From Candidatus Gastranaerophilales bacterium (GTDB lineage: Bacteria; Cyanobacteriota; Vampirovibrionia; Gastranaerophilales; Gastranaerophilaceae), in NCBI GenBank assembly GCA_944324205.1, contig CALUVK010000027.1, positions 1 to 14,200 on the forward strand: a DNA stretch of 14,200 nucleotides, written 5' to 3'. The notes beneath the pieces were generated by a model. That model ran no database searches, was not told the origin of the DNA, and worked only from the letters and a program-made list of their open reading frames with translations. Below, piece by piece: positions 1-6,261 of the stretch; position 1 is the stretch's first letter; every line of letters begins with the position of its first letter. Both the position numbers and the translations under genes were made by a program.

Positions 1-467
1 TGTTTTTTATTCCGTTTAAATACAAAGATATAAATATTTATTCCGCTCATACTAATCTTGATAGAGCAGAAGGCGGAACTACAGATACTCTGATTAAGGT
101 TTTAGGTTTTAAAAAAAGCAGAAATGACGATTTTGCACGGATTGTGGAACTTGAGGAGCCTATTAGCGTAGAAGAATTGAGAGAAAAACTCTTAAAAATA
201 TCGCCAAATTTGAGATATGTGAATAATAAAGGTTTAACGCAAATAAAAACAATCGGGTTTTGTGCAGGCTCCGGCGCTGAATTTATCGGGAAAACGGATG
301 CGTTTGTAACCGGCGATATAAAATTCCATACAGCACTTGAAGCTGATACAGTTCTTTTTGATATAGGACATTTTGAGAGCGAAATTTTTGCGCCGAAACT
401 TTTAATGAAGATAACAGGTGTTGAAGATAAAGGAGTTTTAGCAAATGAAAAAAGTCCTTTTATTTAG
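1..467 (+). CDS. NIF3-family dinuclear metal centre protein, 5'-truncated
   Basis: The reading frame is open from the window edge (first full codon at base 3) and ends with TAG at 465-467. About 154 residues of a protein usually 250-270 long are present, so roughly the first 90-100 residues lie outside. Family motifs are clear: YSAHTNLDRAEGG (metal-binding His and Asp), then CAGSGAEFI, GDIKFH and DIGHFESE (His and Glu of the metal site). The NIF3/YbgI family forms hexameric toroids with a two-metal site. Its biochemical role is still debated (GTP cyclohydrolase-like or metal-hydrolase proposals), so no reaction is assigned. The missing N-terminus would carry the usual HH metal ligands. The last 23 bp overlap the next gene in another frame, suggesting translational coupling. 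The family call is firm; the cellular role is not known. Confidence 0.9.
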   Translation, partial: FFIPFKYKDINIYSAHTNLDRAEGGTTDTLIKVLGFKKSRNDDFARIVELEEPISVEELREKLLKISPNLRYVNNKGLTQIKTIGFCAGSGAEFIGKTDAFVTGDIKFHTALEADTVLFDIGHFESEIFAPKLLMKITGVEDKGVLANEKSPFI

Positions 468-990
468 CCTGATTATATTTTCTTCATTAAGTGTATTTGC
501 CTATGAAACCATTATTATCAAGTTTCCTGATAAGGAATTATGGGTAAAAGCTTATTATAGAAAAGTACGAAACGAAGCCATTCTCCAGTATGTACCGCAT
601 GGACAGACCGGCAATGATTGGACACGGACTGTAGTAGTGCATTCTTACAACGGTTCAACATATCCGATTAATATTTTTATGAGCAATAACCTTGCACGTA
701 TGAAAAAAATAAACCCGACCGGAACTTATAAAACGTTAAGGCTGACTCCTTATGATGCAATATCTGGAAGATGTACTGATGATTACGGAAGTATAAAAGC
801 CCAATGTGAATTTTTCAGAGTAACAAGAGGATATGAAGGAATAGTTACAATACATTATATGAATAAAGATAAAGCAAATTTTATGGCAGAATATTCAAAA
901 TGGTATAATATAATTAAAAAAGCACGTTTGTATAATAGTTATTATAGAGATGAAAGAACTTTGGATAAAGCAGAATATTTTGAGTTATGA
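445..990 (+). CDS. Small secreted/periplasmic protein of unknown function
   Basis: This is a 181-residue protein with a classic Sec signal peptide: MKK, then the hydrophobic stretch VLLFSLIIFSSLSVFA, with a likely signal peptidase I cut after A19 (VFA|YE). No lipobox cysteine is present. The mature domain of about 160 residues is rich in Tyr and Lys and has two cysteines, C110 and C121, that could form a disulfide in the periplasm. The segment QYVPHGQTGNDWTRTVVVHS recalls a class of small periplasmic proteins with a 'PxGxxxxxWT' word, but this is too weak to name a family. The start at 445 is supported by AAGGAG at 430-435, nine bases upstream. It begins inside the NIF3 gene (23-bp overlap), so the two are probably co-translated, and a hairpin terminator follows immediately. 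Function unknown. Confidence 0.85.
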   Translation: MKKVLLFSLIIFSSLSVFAYETIIIKFPDKELWVKAYYRKVRNEAILQYVPHGQTGNDWTRTVVVHSYNGSTYPINIFMSNNLARMKKINPTGTYKTLRLTPYDAISGRCTDDYGSIKAQCEFFRVTRGYEGIVTIHYMNKDKANFMAEYSKWYNIIKKARLYNSYYRDERTLDKAEYFEL

Positions 991-1020
991 AAAAAGCGGA
1001 TTAACAAAATCCGCTTTTTT
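991..1020. terminator. Bidirectional Rho-independent terminator
   Basis: A stem of AAAAAGCGGATT (991-1002) pairs with AATCCGCTTTTTT (1008-1020) around a five-base loop. It has A-tract and T-tract flanks in both directions and starts directly after the stop codon of the secreted protein gene. It lies between two convergent genes, so it can end transcripts from both strands. Confidence 0.9.
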
Positions 1021-1044
1021 CATAACTTTAGATATTAACTGATA

Positions 1045-1842
1045 TTAATAATTCATCTTGTAACCTTCTGCTATAACTCTTGCAGTACATCCAAGACCTC
1101 TTTGGTTAGGGTCTTTTCCTTTTGAGTCATCCGTGCAAGTATAACGTCCGCCTGCTACATCCCAGCGTCCGCCGTCAGCATCTCTTCTTGCCACATCACG
1201 ACCGCCTACAGGATATAGAATGCCATTTTCTCCGATTTCAAATAGGAAAACATCTCTACCATAAGTATTTGGAGCATTTTTACCATTTACGTCAATATAT
1301 ACATCGGCTGCATTTGTATAATAAGTACAGCCTGCATTAATAGCAGCTTCTCTCTGATCCGCTAAATTACCAGGATTAGCATAAGTCCTTATGAAAATAA
1401 TTGCACCATTTTTTAATTCTATTGGAAAACAAACACCGGTTCCAGGTAAATTTTCTATTTCTATTGCTGTATTGGTAGAACCGGTATTATCCATCGGATA
1501 AAAAGGTTCGTCGTCATATATGTCAGCAATAGTATTGTGAAAACCGTTTACTACCATATAACGGCCTAAATTTCCTACAAATTCAGGAATCCCTGCAGCA
1601 CCAGCACCGCCATTAACAGGAGCCCTACGCCACATTCTGGTTCCGTAAAGATTATCTACACCTTCTTGCGCTATTGCATTGTTCAATGCATTTTCTAGGT
1701 TAGAAACTACTACCGATAATTTTGCTGCGTTTGCTTCGTTACGGCTGCTCATTACTAATGCCGGAGCAGTAAGAGCTGCTACAACACCAATAATGCCAAG
1801 GGTAATCAGTACTTCCGCAAGAGTAAATCCTCGTTTTTTCAT
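1045..1842 (-). CDS. Type IV pilin / pseudopilin-like protein, copy A
   Basis: This 265-residue protein begins with a class III (prepilin) leader, MKKRG|FTLAE. The expected prepilin peptidase cut is between G5 and F6, and Glu is at mature position 5. The hydrophobic helix LITLGIIGVVAALTAPALV follows and serves as membrane anchor and assembly interface. Residues 41-105 form the rest of the pilin spine. The C-terminal globular part has four cysteines (C138, C172, C236, C252), all conserved in the second copy, suggesting two disulfides. The block IDVNG..APNT.GRD.F.F..GENGILYP also matches the second copy. The first 52 residues are identical to copy B at 2691-3530; divergence concentrates around residues 105-137 and near the C-terminus. 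AGGAG lies nine bases before the start. The protein is exported to the inner membrane and assembled into a pilus or type II-like filament. No assembly genes are nearby, so major versus minor subunit status is open. Confidence 0.88.
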   Translation of the reverse strand: MKKRGFTLAEVLITLGIIGVVAALTAPALVMSSRNEANAAKLSVVVSNLENALNNAIAQEGVDNLYGTRMWRRAPVNGGAGAAGIPEFVGNLGRYMVVNGFHNTIADIYDDEPFYPMDNTGSTNTAIEIENLPGTGVCFPIELKNGAIIFIRTYANPGNLADQREAAINAGCTYYTNAADVYIDVNGKNAPNTYGRDVFLFEIGENGILYPVGGRDVARRDADGGRWDVAGGRYTCTDDSKGKDPNQRGLGCTARVIAEGYKMNY

Positions 1843-1903
1843 ATAAAGACTCTCCTATAAAGTGTTACATTGAATGTAACATAATACCTATTGTGTTACA
1901 TAA
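1699..1903 (-). repeat. 205-bp inverted repeat, left arm
   Basis: Read base by base, this block is the exact reverse complement of 2630-2834. It spans the 61-bp control region and the first 48 codons of the minus-strand pilin. The perfect match ends at a C/T difference at codon 49 on the coding side. On the far side it ends just beyond the outermost GTTACAT half-site. The arms are separated by 726 bp. Confidence 0.97.
1843..1903 (-). promoter_or_regulatory. Control region of pilin copy A with palindromic operator-like site
   Basis: This is a mirror copy of the region before the other pilin. It contains the perfect 19-bp palindrome TGTTACATTGAATGTAACA at 1863-1881 (nine-base arms around one base). 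A third GTTACAT half-site lies at 1895-1901, and AGGAG precedes the start. The site may be a protein operator. As RNA it could instead form an 8-bp stem with a 3-base loop in the leader. A -10-like TATTAT lies at 1881-1886 on the minus strand. The regulator is not identifiable from the sequence. Confidence 0.6.
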
Positions 1904-2039
1904 TACTATAATACCACATTTTACTATGTTTTTGCAACCATGATTTATACTTATATTAAAATTTTTTTTCGGTAAAAGATTTTATAAAACTTTCATTACT
2001 TAATTATTTATTCACTATTCGCTAGTTACTAGTTTCCGG

Positions 2040-2197
2040 CTGTCATCCTGAAAGCGTAGAAAATCGGGGTAAATAAAAGGTTAGAGTAGATAAATTCCAT
2101 ACCGATTTTCAAGCTGGTAAGATGCTGAAACACGCCTCTACTTTATAACAAGACTTACTATAAAAATCCAGCCTTGCCGGCCTGTTCAGCATGACAG
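2040..2197. repeat. Imperfect palindromic intergenic repeat, copy 1
   Basis: The ends are inverted: CTGTCATCCTGA at 2040-2051 against TCAGCATGACAG at 2186-2197, 11 of 12 matching. Inside, GAAAATCGG at 2059-2067 pairs with CCGATTTTC at 2102-2110, giving a nested hairpin. The segment includes the GGGGTAAAT word shared with copies 2-4. It carries no coding capacity, so it resembles a MITE-like or REP-like element rather than an insertion sequence. Confidence 0.6.
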
Positions 2198-2218
2198 GTA
2201 GGTTGGGAAGTGTCACCT

Positions 2219-2297
2219 CTCAACATGCCGTCATCCAGAGGGCGGAGGGGTAAATCCCGTCTTCGCAGTTCACATCCAATCCGCCCGAAGGATCTCA
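2219..2297 (+). repeat. Intergenic repeat copy 2 (direct repeat with 2427-2505)
   Basis: These 79 bp recur at 2427-2505 with a single difference (G at 2227, A at 2435), an offset of 208 bp. The unit begins CTCAACAT, then CCGTCATCCAGAGGGCGGAG and GGGTAAAT, and ends CCGCCCGAAGGATCTCA. The internal GGGCGG and CCGCCC can pair, so each unit can fold on itself. Confidence 0.9.
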
Positions 2298-2329
2298 CTT
2301 ATTTACTTAACTACCTCTATTCACTACTA

Positions 2330-2403
2330 TCAGAGATTCTTCGGCTCTAGGGTAAATATTCTTTTCAAGTTTTATTTACCCCCTTCCCGAGCCTCTGAAT
2401 GAC
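2330..2403 (-). repeat. Intergenic repeat copy 3, inverted
   Basis: Read on the minus strand, this begins GTCATTCAGAGGCTCGGGAA, then GGGGGTAAAT, and ends TAGAGCCGAAGAATCTCTGA. That is the same architecture as copies 2 and 4 (GTCATCCAGAGG, GGGGTAAAT, then GCCCGAAGGATCTCA) in reverse orientation and with a diverged centre. Its GAGGCTCGG and CCGAGCC-like words let it pair with its neighbours, so 2219-2505 could form a large cruciform or RNA structure. Confidence 0.7.
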
Positions 2404-2426
2404 TGGAGAATTGGGATGTATTACCC

Positions 2427-2505
2427 CTCAACATACCGTCATCCAGAGGGCGGAGGGGTAAATCCCGTCTTCGCAGTTCACATCCAATCCGCCCGAAGGA
2501 TCTCA
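2427..2505 (+). repeat. Intergenic repeat copy 4 (direct repeat with 2219-2297)
   Basis: This matches 78 of 79 bases of copy 2. The near-perfect identity over non-coding DNA implies a recent duplication or repeated insertion of the same element. It ends GGATCTCA, after which the flanking sequence differs. Confidence 0.9.
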
Positions 2506-2629
2506 AAACGTTTAGTTGCCTAATTATTACACCAAAATTAAACTATTCAGGTTTTTACCAATATTTAAATTAAAACTTTTATACCTGTATCACCCTCTAT
2601 ACGGTCCTTTAGGAAATAAAAACCTTACT

Positions 2630-2690
2630 TTATGTAACACAATAGGTATTATGTTACATTCAATGTAACACTTTATAGGAGAGTCTTTAT
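2630..2690 (+). promoter_or_regulatory. Control region of pilin copy B with palindromic operator-like site
   Basis: The 19-bp palindrome TGTTACATTCAATGTAACA lies at 2652-2670, only seven bases before the AGGAG ribosome binding site (2677-2681), which is nine bases before ATG 2691. A half-site ATGTAAC at 2632-2638 pairs with GTTACAT at 2653-2659, giving a second, wider dyad that shares one half-site. A -10-like TATTAT at 2647-2652 abuts the palindrome; no good -35 is obvious. A protein bound here would block transcription, or the RNA stem-loop could protect the leader. All 61 bases are shared exactly with the other pilin gene, so the two should respond alike. Confidence 0.6.
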
Positions 2691-2834
2691 ATGAAAAAAC
2701 GAGGATTTACTCTTGCGGAAGTACTGATTACCCTTGGCATTATTGGTGTTGTAGCAGCTCTTACTGCTCCGGCATTAGTAATGAGCAGCCGTAACGAAGC
2801 AAACGCAGCAAAATTATCGGTAGTAGTTTCTAAC
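2630..2834 (+). repeat. 205-bp inverted repeat, right arm
   Basis: This is the exact reverse complement of 1699-1903. Identity extends through the leader and the first 48 codons of the plus-strand pilin and then breaks into typical paralogue divergence. Perfect identity at silent positions indicates a recent inverted duplication or continuing gene conversion. Confidence 0.97.
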
Positions 2835-3530
2835 TTAGAAAATGCATTCAACAATGCAATAGCGCAAGAAGGAGCAGATAATCTTTATGGAACCAGAATG
2901 TGGCGAAGGGCTCCTGTTGCTGGCGGTGATGGTGCTGCAGGGATTCCTGAATTTGTAGGAAATCTAGGCCGTTATTTGGTAGTAAACGGTTTTCAAGATG
3001 CTATTGCTGACATATATGATAACCAAGGAGACAATGAAGACGGGAGTGCTACTTTTTTCTTTTCTATGGATAATACTGGAGCTGCCGGTGCCGCTAGGGG
3101 TGCATTTCCAGATGAAGGGATTGGGCAACAATATAGCGCAGGTGCTTGCTTCCCTATTGAAACCAAAAACGGAGCCGTTATTTTTATCCGGACACTTTCT
3201 AGACCTGCAGATTTAGCAGATCAGCGAGAAGCTGCTATTAATGCAGGTTGTACTTTGTATACTGTTGCAGCTCAAGTTTTTATTGATGTAAATGGGGCAA
3301 ATGCACCGAATACATTCGGAAGAGACATTTTTGGATTTCTGGTTGGAGAAAATGGTATTTTATATCCATATGGAAGCAGAGATACGAATCGTGTAGCAGG
3401 CGGTGGCCTATGGACAGGGGGTGGTGTATTTGCTTGCACAGATAACTTTAAAGGTGGTGATGCGTCCGGTGAAGCTGGCCTTGGCTGCACTGCAAGAGTC
3501 ATCGCAGAAGGATATGAGATGAATTATTAA
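2691..3530 (+). CDS. Type IV pilin / pseudopilin-like protein, copy B
   Basis: This 279-residue paralogue of the minus-strand pilin has the same prepilin leader (MKKRG|FTLAE, Glu at mature position 5) and the same hydrophobic helix. Residues 1-52 are identical to copy A and residues 53-101 nearly so. The middle (about 111-150) is different and about 14 residues longer, with Gly/Ala-rich sequence. Four cysteines (C153, C187, C249, C266) occupy the same framework as in copy A, and both proteins end GLGCTARVIAEGYxMNY. The pattern is a constant N-terminal assembly module with a variable surface domain. The product is expected in the inner membrane and then in a pilus or pseudopilus. AGGAG lies nine bases before the start, and an intrinsic terminator follows the stop. 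Naming a particular pilin class would be guesswork. Confidence 0.88.
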   Translation: MKKRGFTLAEVLITLGIIGVVAALTAPALVMSSRNEANAAKLSVVVSNLENAFNNAIAQEGADNLYGTRMWRRAPVAGGDGAAGIPEFVGNLGRYLVVNGFQDAIADIYDNQGDNEDGSATFFFSMDNTGAAGAARGAFPDEGIGQQYSAGACFPIETKNGAVIFIRTLSRPADLADQREAAINAGCTLYTVAAQVFIDVNGANAPNTFGRDIFGFLVGENGILYPYGSRDTNRVAGGGLWTGGGVFACTDNFKGGDASGEAGLGCTARVIAEGYEMNY

Positions 3531-3552
3531 ATTATAAAATATCTGTTTAAAT

Positions 3553-3585
3553 CAGGCATGATAAATTATCATGTCTGTTTTTTTT
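3553..3585 (+). terminator. Rho-independent terminator after pilin copy B
   Basis: CAGGCATGATA (3553-3563) pairs with TATCATGTCTG (3567-3577) with one G-U pair around a three-base loop. A run of eight T follows at 3578-3585. It sits 23 bp after the pilin stop codon. Confidence 0.9.
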
Positions 3586-3593
3586 ATAGGCTT

Positions 3594-3986
3594 CTATTTA
3601 TTAAGATAAGATTGAAAACTTTTATCTTCTATTTTATATCCGCAGCCTTCATGAAGTTTACCTGGATAAGGAATCTTTTTTGCAGGATAATTCTTGCACA
3701 TTTTCAAGCGTTTATCATAAACAGAGCATAAACCCTCTTCTGTAACATATTTGCAAGCAAAAATCAGATTTCCTTGTTCATCTTTTCCCCTGATATAAAA
3801 TCTTCTGTATGCCGGAAAGAGGAATTGCATAATTTTAAAATCTGTGGTTGTATAAGTATCAAAACTGTACATATATCGGCAGCACTTACCGCATTTGAGG
3901 CATTCTCCGGTAATCTTGTATTCCATTTTTTCCGGAACAAAATAGGATAAAATTTCGTTTTTTAAATTTGTCAAAAAACTTAACAT
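3594..3986 (-). CDS. YkgJ-type cysteine-cluster protein
   Basis: The protein has the family signature GECLKCGKCCRYM, i.e. C-x2-C-x2-CC, followed by further cysteines in FACKY, GLCSVYDKRLKMCKNYP and EGCGY, eight in total. This pattern marks the putative zinc- or iron-chelating YkgJ/UPF0153 family; the metal and the biological role are not established. The start is uncertain. Three in-frame ATGs exist, at 4085, 4037 and 3986. The one at 4085 would run into the divergent PBP1A gene. The one at 3986 is preferred because it leaves a 77-bp intergenic space and has GGAG upstream, though with a long 15-base gap; it gives 130 residues. Starting at 4037 would add a 17-residue extension. No signal peptide or membrane segment is convincing, so the protein is probably cytoplasmic. 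It converges on the pilin terminator. Confidence 0.85.
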   Translation of the reverse strand: MLSFLTNLKNEILSYFVPEKMEYKITGECLKCGKCCRYMYSFDTYTTTDFKIMQFLFPAYRRFYIRGKDEQGNLIFACKYVTEEGLCSVYDKRLKMCKNYPAKKIPYPGKLHEGCGYKIEDKSFQSYLNK

Positions 3987-4063
3987 TCTGTTATAAAAAA
4001 ACTCCGATAAACTATTTATTTGATAGAATATTATCATAGTACTAACTTTGAGAGAAAAAAACA

Positions 4064-6253
4064 ATGGGTAATTATAACATTCCAAAAAATAGAAGAAAAA
4101 CTAATTCAAAACGATTAAGAGTTGAAAATCCGCTTTGGAGCTTTATTGCAGGTCTGATAGTATTTATACTGGGAGTTGTATTAGCGGGCATGCTTGCTTT
4201 AAAACTTTATCTTGCATCTTTGCCTCCAATAAAGAATTTGAATACTCTTAAACCTAATATTGTAACAACATTTTGTGCCGCAGACGGTGAAGTTATTAAA
4301 ACGTTTGCTGCGTATGCATATTCTAATGTCGAATTGAAAGAGGTTCCGCAGCAACTTGTAAATGCGCTTATTGCAACAGAAGATAAAAATTTTTATAAAC
4401 ATCCCGGCTATGATATTTTCGGGCTTGCGCGTTCTATGGTAGCAAATATTCTTGCCGGACATGTTGTACAGGGTGCTAGTACTATAACGCAGCAGCTCTC
4501 AAGAATCCTATTTCTTTCTAACGAAAAGACTTTCACTAGAAAAATAAAGGAACTACAGGTTGCAGCCCAGATAGAAAAAACTATTTCTAAAGATAAAATT
4601 TTAGAAATGTATCTCAATAATGTATACTTGGGCTCCGGTGCATACGGGGTTAAAGGAGCAGCGAGAATTTATTTTAATAAAAACTTAAATCAGCTTACTC
4701 TGCCTGAAATGGCATTAATTGCCGGGCTTCCGCAAGCGCCTTCTGTTTATTCGCCTTATAATAACAAAAAACTTGCAGAAAAACGCCGTAATCAGGTTCT
4801 TTTGAGAATGTATAAGATGAAATACATTGATAAGGAAACTTATGAATCAGCAAAAAAAGCTCCAATTGTGCTTTCAAACATGCCAATTATGTATGCAACA
4901 AATAAGGCACCTTATTTTTGTGATTACGTAATGAAAGAACTTTATAAACTTGGATTTACAGAAGATGAGATTGTTAATGGCGGATATAAAGTTATAACAA
5001 CACTTGATTATAAAGCACAGGTAAAAGCTAATGAGGCAATACTAAATAACTTGAATGCTTGGGGCTTAAAAAGCAATAAAAATCAGGCTGCAGTATTTTC
5101 ATTTAGTCCGATAGACGGCAGAATTCTTGTATATTCCGGCGGAAAGGATTATACAAAGAGTCAGTATGACCGTGTAACCCAATCTTTGCGCCCGTCAGGT
5201 TCTGCGTTTAAGCCGTTTATTTATACAGCTGCGATTGAAAAAGGGTATTCCCCGAATGATATGATTGATGATTTACCTTTTAAAGTCGGAGATTGGACCC
5301 CTAAGAATTACGGGAATAAATATAGAGGCCCTATTCCTTTGTATACAGCACTTATGGTTTCATCAAACGTATGTACGGCAAGGCTGATGGACGCAATTGG
5401 TGTAAGACCTGTTATTCAGCTTGCAAGAGTTATGGGGATTACAACTCCTATACCTTATGATTATACGATTTCTCTTGGGTCAAACAGTGTTAAATTATTT
5501 GAAATGACAAGAGCGTATGGAGTATTTGCAAATGGTGGATTTAAAGTTGAACCTTATGCTATAGAAAGGGTAGAGTCATCGCGCGGAACTGTGCTTTACG
5601 AAGCAAAAAAAGCAAGAACAAGCAAAGTTTTAAATATAAATACGGCAGCTACAATGACGGCTATTATGAAAACTGTAATTACAAACGGCACCGGTCGTGC
5701 TGCTAATATCGGAAAACCGGCAGCTGGAAAAACCGGTACTACAGATGATTGTAAAGATGCATATTTTATAGGTTTTACTCCGGATGTTGTAACCGGCGTA
5801 TGGGTTGGTAATGACGATAATTCACGTATGGGAGAATTAACCGGCGGAACTGTTCCTGCAAGAATTTGGAAAGACGTAATGCTTGTCGCAACAGAACCAT
5901 ATGGAAATGCGGATTTTGAATACCCTGAAGTCATACTTAATCCGTTCAAAGCTCCGGGAGTTTCTATTATTCCTCAGAGTGAAGCAAAAAAAGAATTAGA
6001 AGAACAGGAGAAAAAGGCACGAGAACTGCAAGAGCAAAAAAATGCTCCGCCAGAAGCGCCGATAGTAAAACCTGACAGTATAAAACCGGCAAATATTCTA
6101 CAAATGCCATCGATAATTAAGAAAAAAGAAGTGCCTACAATTGAAGTTGAACAAGAAAAGGCACCTGAAAATAGTTCAAATAATAGCAGTACAAGCAGTA
6201 CCGAAGCTCAATTTGCACCGGTACCAGTGACAGCAGCACCTGTAGGACAATAG
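4064..6253 (+). CDS. mrcA: Penicillin-binding protein 1A (bifunctional transglycosylase/transpeptidase)
   Basis: This 729-residue class A PBP polymerises lipid II into glycan strands and cross-links the stem peptides in the periplasm. A basic cytoplasmic N-terminus is followed by one membrane helix at about 24-50. The GT51 domain (about 75-260) has ATEDKNFYKHPG with catalytic E106, QGASTITQQL, RKIKELQVAAQIEK and LPEMALIAGLPQAP. The transpeptidase domain has all three active-site motifs: S380-A-F-K383, S433-S-N435 and K556-T-G-T559, with GVWVGND after the last. The C-terminus from about residue 640 is low-complexity, rich in Lys, Glu, Pro, Ser and Asn, and probably disordered. The length is usual for the family. 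The ribosome binding site is weak (AGAGAA). It heads a three-gene run: its stop codon overlaps the AGGAG of the next gene, so coupling is likely. Promoters for this gene and the divergent YkgJ gene must share 3987-4063. Confidence 0.97.
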   Translation: MGNYNIPKNRRKTNSKRLRVENPLWSFIAGLIVFILGVVLAGMLALKLYLASLPPIKNLNTLKPNIVTTFCAADGEVIKTFAAYAYSNVELKEVPQQLVNALIATEDKNFYKHPGYDIFGLARSMVANILAGHVVQGASTITQQLSRILFLSNEKTFTRKIKELQVAAQIEKTISKDKILEMYLNNVYLGSGAYGVKGAARIYFNKNLNQLTLPEMALIAGLPQAPSVYSPYNNKKLAEKRRNQVLLRMYKMKYIDKETYESAKKAPIVLSNMPIMYATNKAPYFCDYVMKELYKLGFTEDEIVNGGYKVITTLDYKAQVKANEAILNNLNAWGLKSNKNQAAVFSFSPIDGRILVYSGGKDYTKSQYDRVTQSLRPSGSAFKPFIYTAAIEKGYSPNDMIDDLPFKVGDWTPKNYGNKYRGPIPLYTALMVSSNVCTARLMDAIGVRPVIQLARVMGITTPIPYDYTISLGSNSVKLFEMTRAYGVFANGGFKVEPYAIERVESSRGTVLYEAKKARTSKVLNINTAATMTAIMKTVITNGTGRAANIGKPAAGKTGTTDDCKDAYFIGFTPDVVTGVWVGNDDNSRMGELTGGTVPARIWKDVMLVATEPYGNADFEYPEVILNPFKAPGVSIIPQSEAKKELEEQEKKARELQEQKNAPPEAPIVKPDSIKPANILQMPSIIKKKEVPTIEVEQEKAPENSSNNSSTSSTEAQFAPVPVTAAPVGQ

Positions 6254-6261
6254 GAGTAATT

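Larger units (their letters stand above)
1904..2629. other. Gene-free spacer packed with palindromic repeats
   Basis: No convincing coding region is seen in these 726 bp. The middle (about 2040-2505) is more GC-rich than its flanks and holds four related repeat copies, listed separately. They share GTCATYC(T/A)GA followed about 15-25 bases later by GGGTAAAT, and three of them end near GAAGGATCTCA or a relative of it. The flanks (1904-2038 and 2506-2629) are AT-rich and should hold any distal promoter elements for the two divergent pilin genes. No transposase remnant is visible. Confidence 0.75.

Noticed and set aside
1122..1340. Plus-strand open frame opposite pilin copy A
   Set aside because: It lies wholly inside the pilin gene on the other strand, its His/Tyr/Leu-rich product looks like a frame shadow, and it has no ribosome site.
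2219..2505. Possible CRISPR array
   Set aside because: Only two long near-identical direct repeats with a gap of over 100 bp exist, with no short regular repeat-spacer pattern and no cas genes.
2040..2505. Possible full insertion sequence
   Set aside because: No transposase frame or remnant is visible; the inverted ends surround non-coding DNA only.
5596..5949. Minus-strand open frame of 117 codons inside the PBP1A gene
   Set aside because: It is antisense to the conserved transpeptidase region (KTGT motif), so the open frame is a by-product of that gene's codon use.
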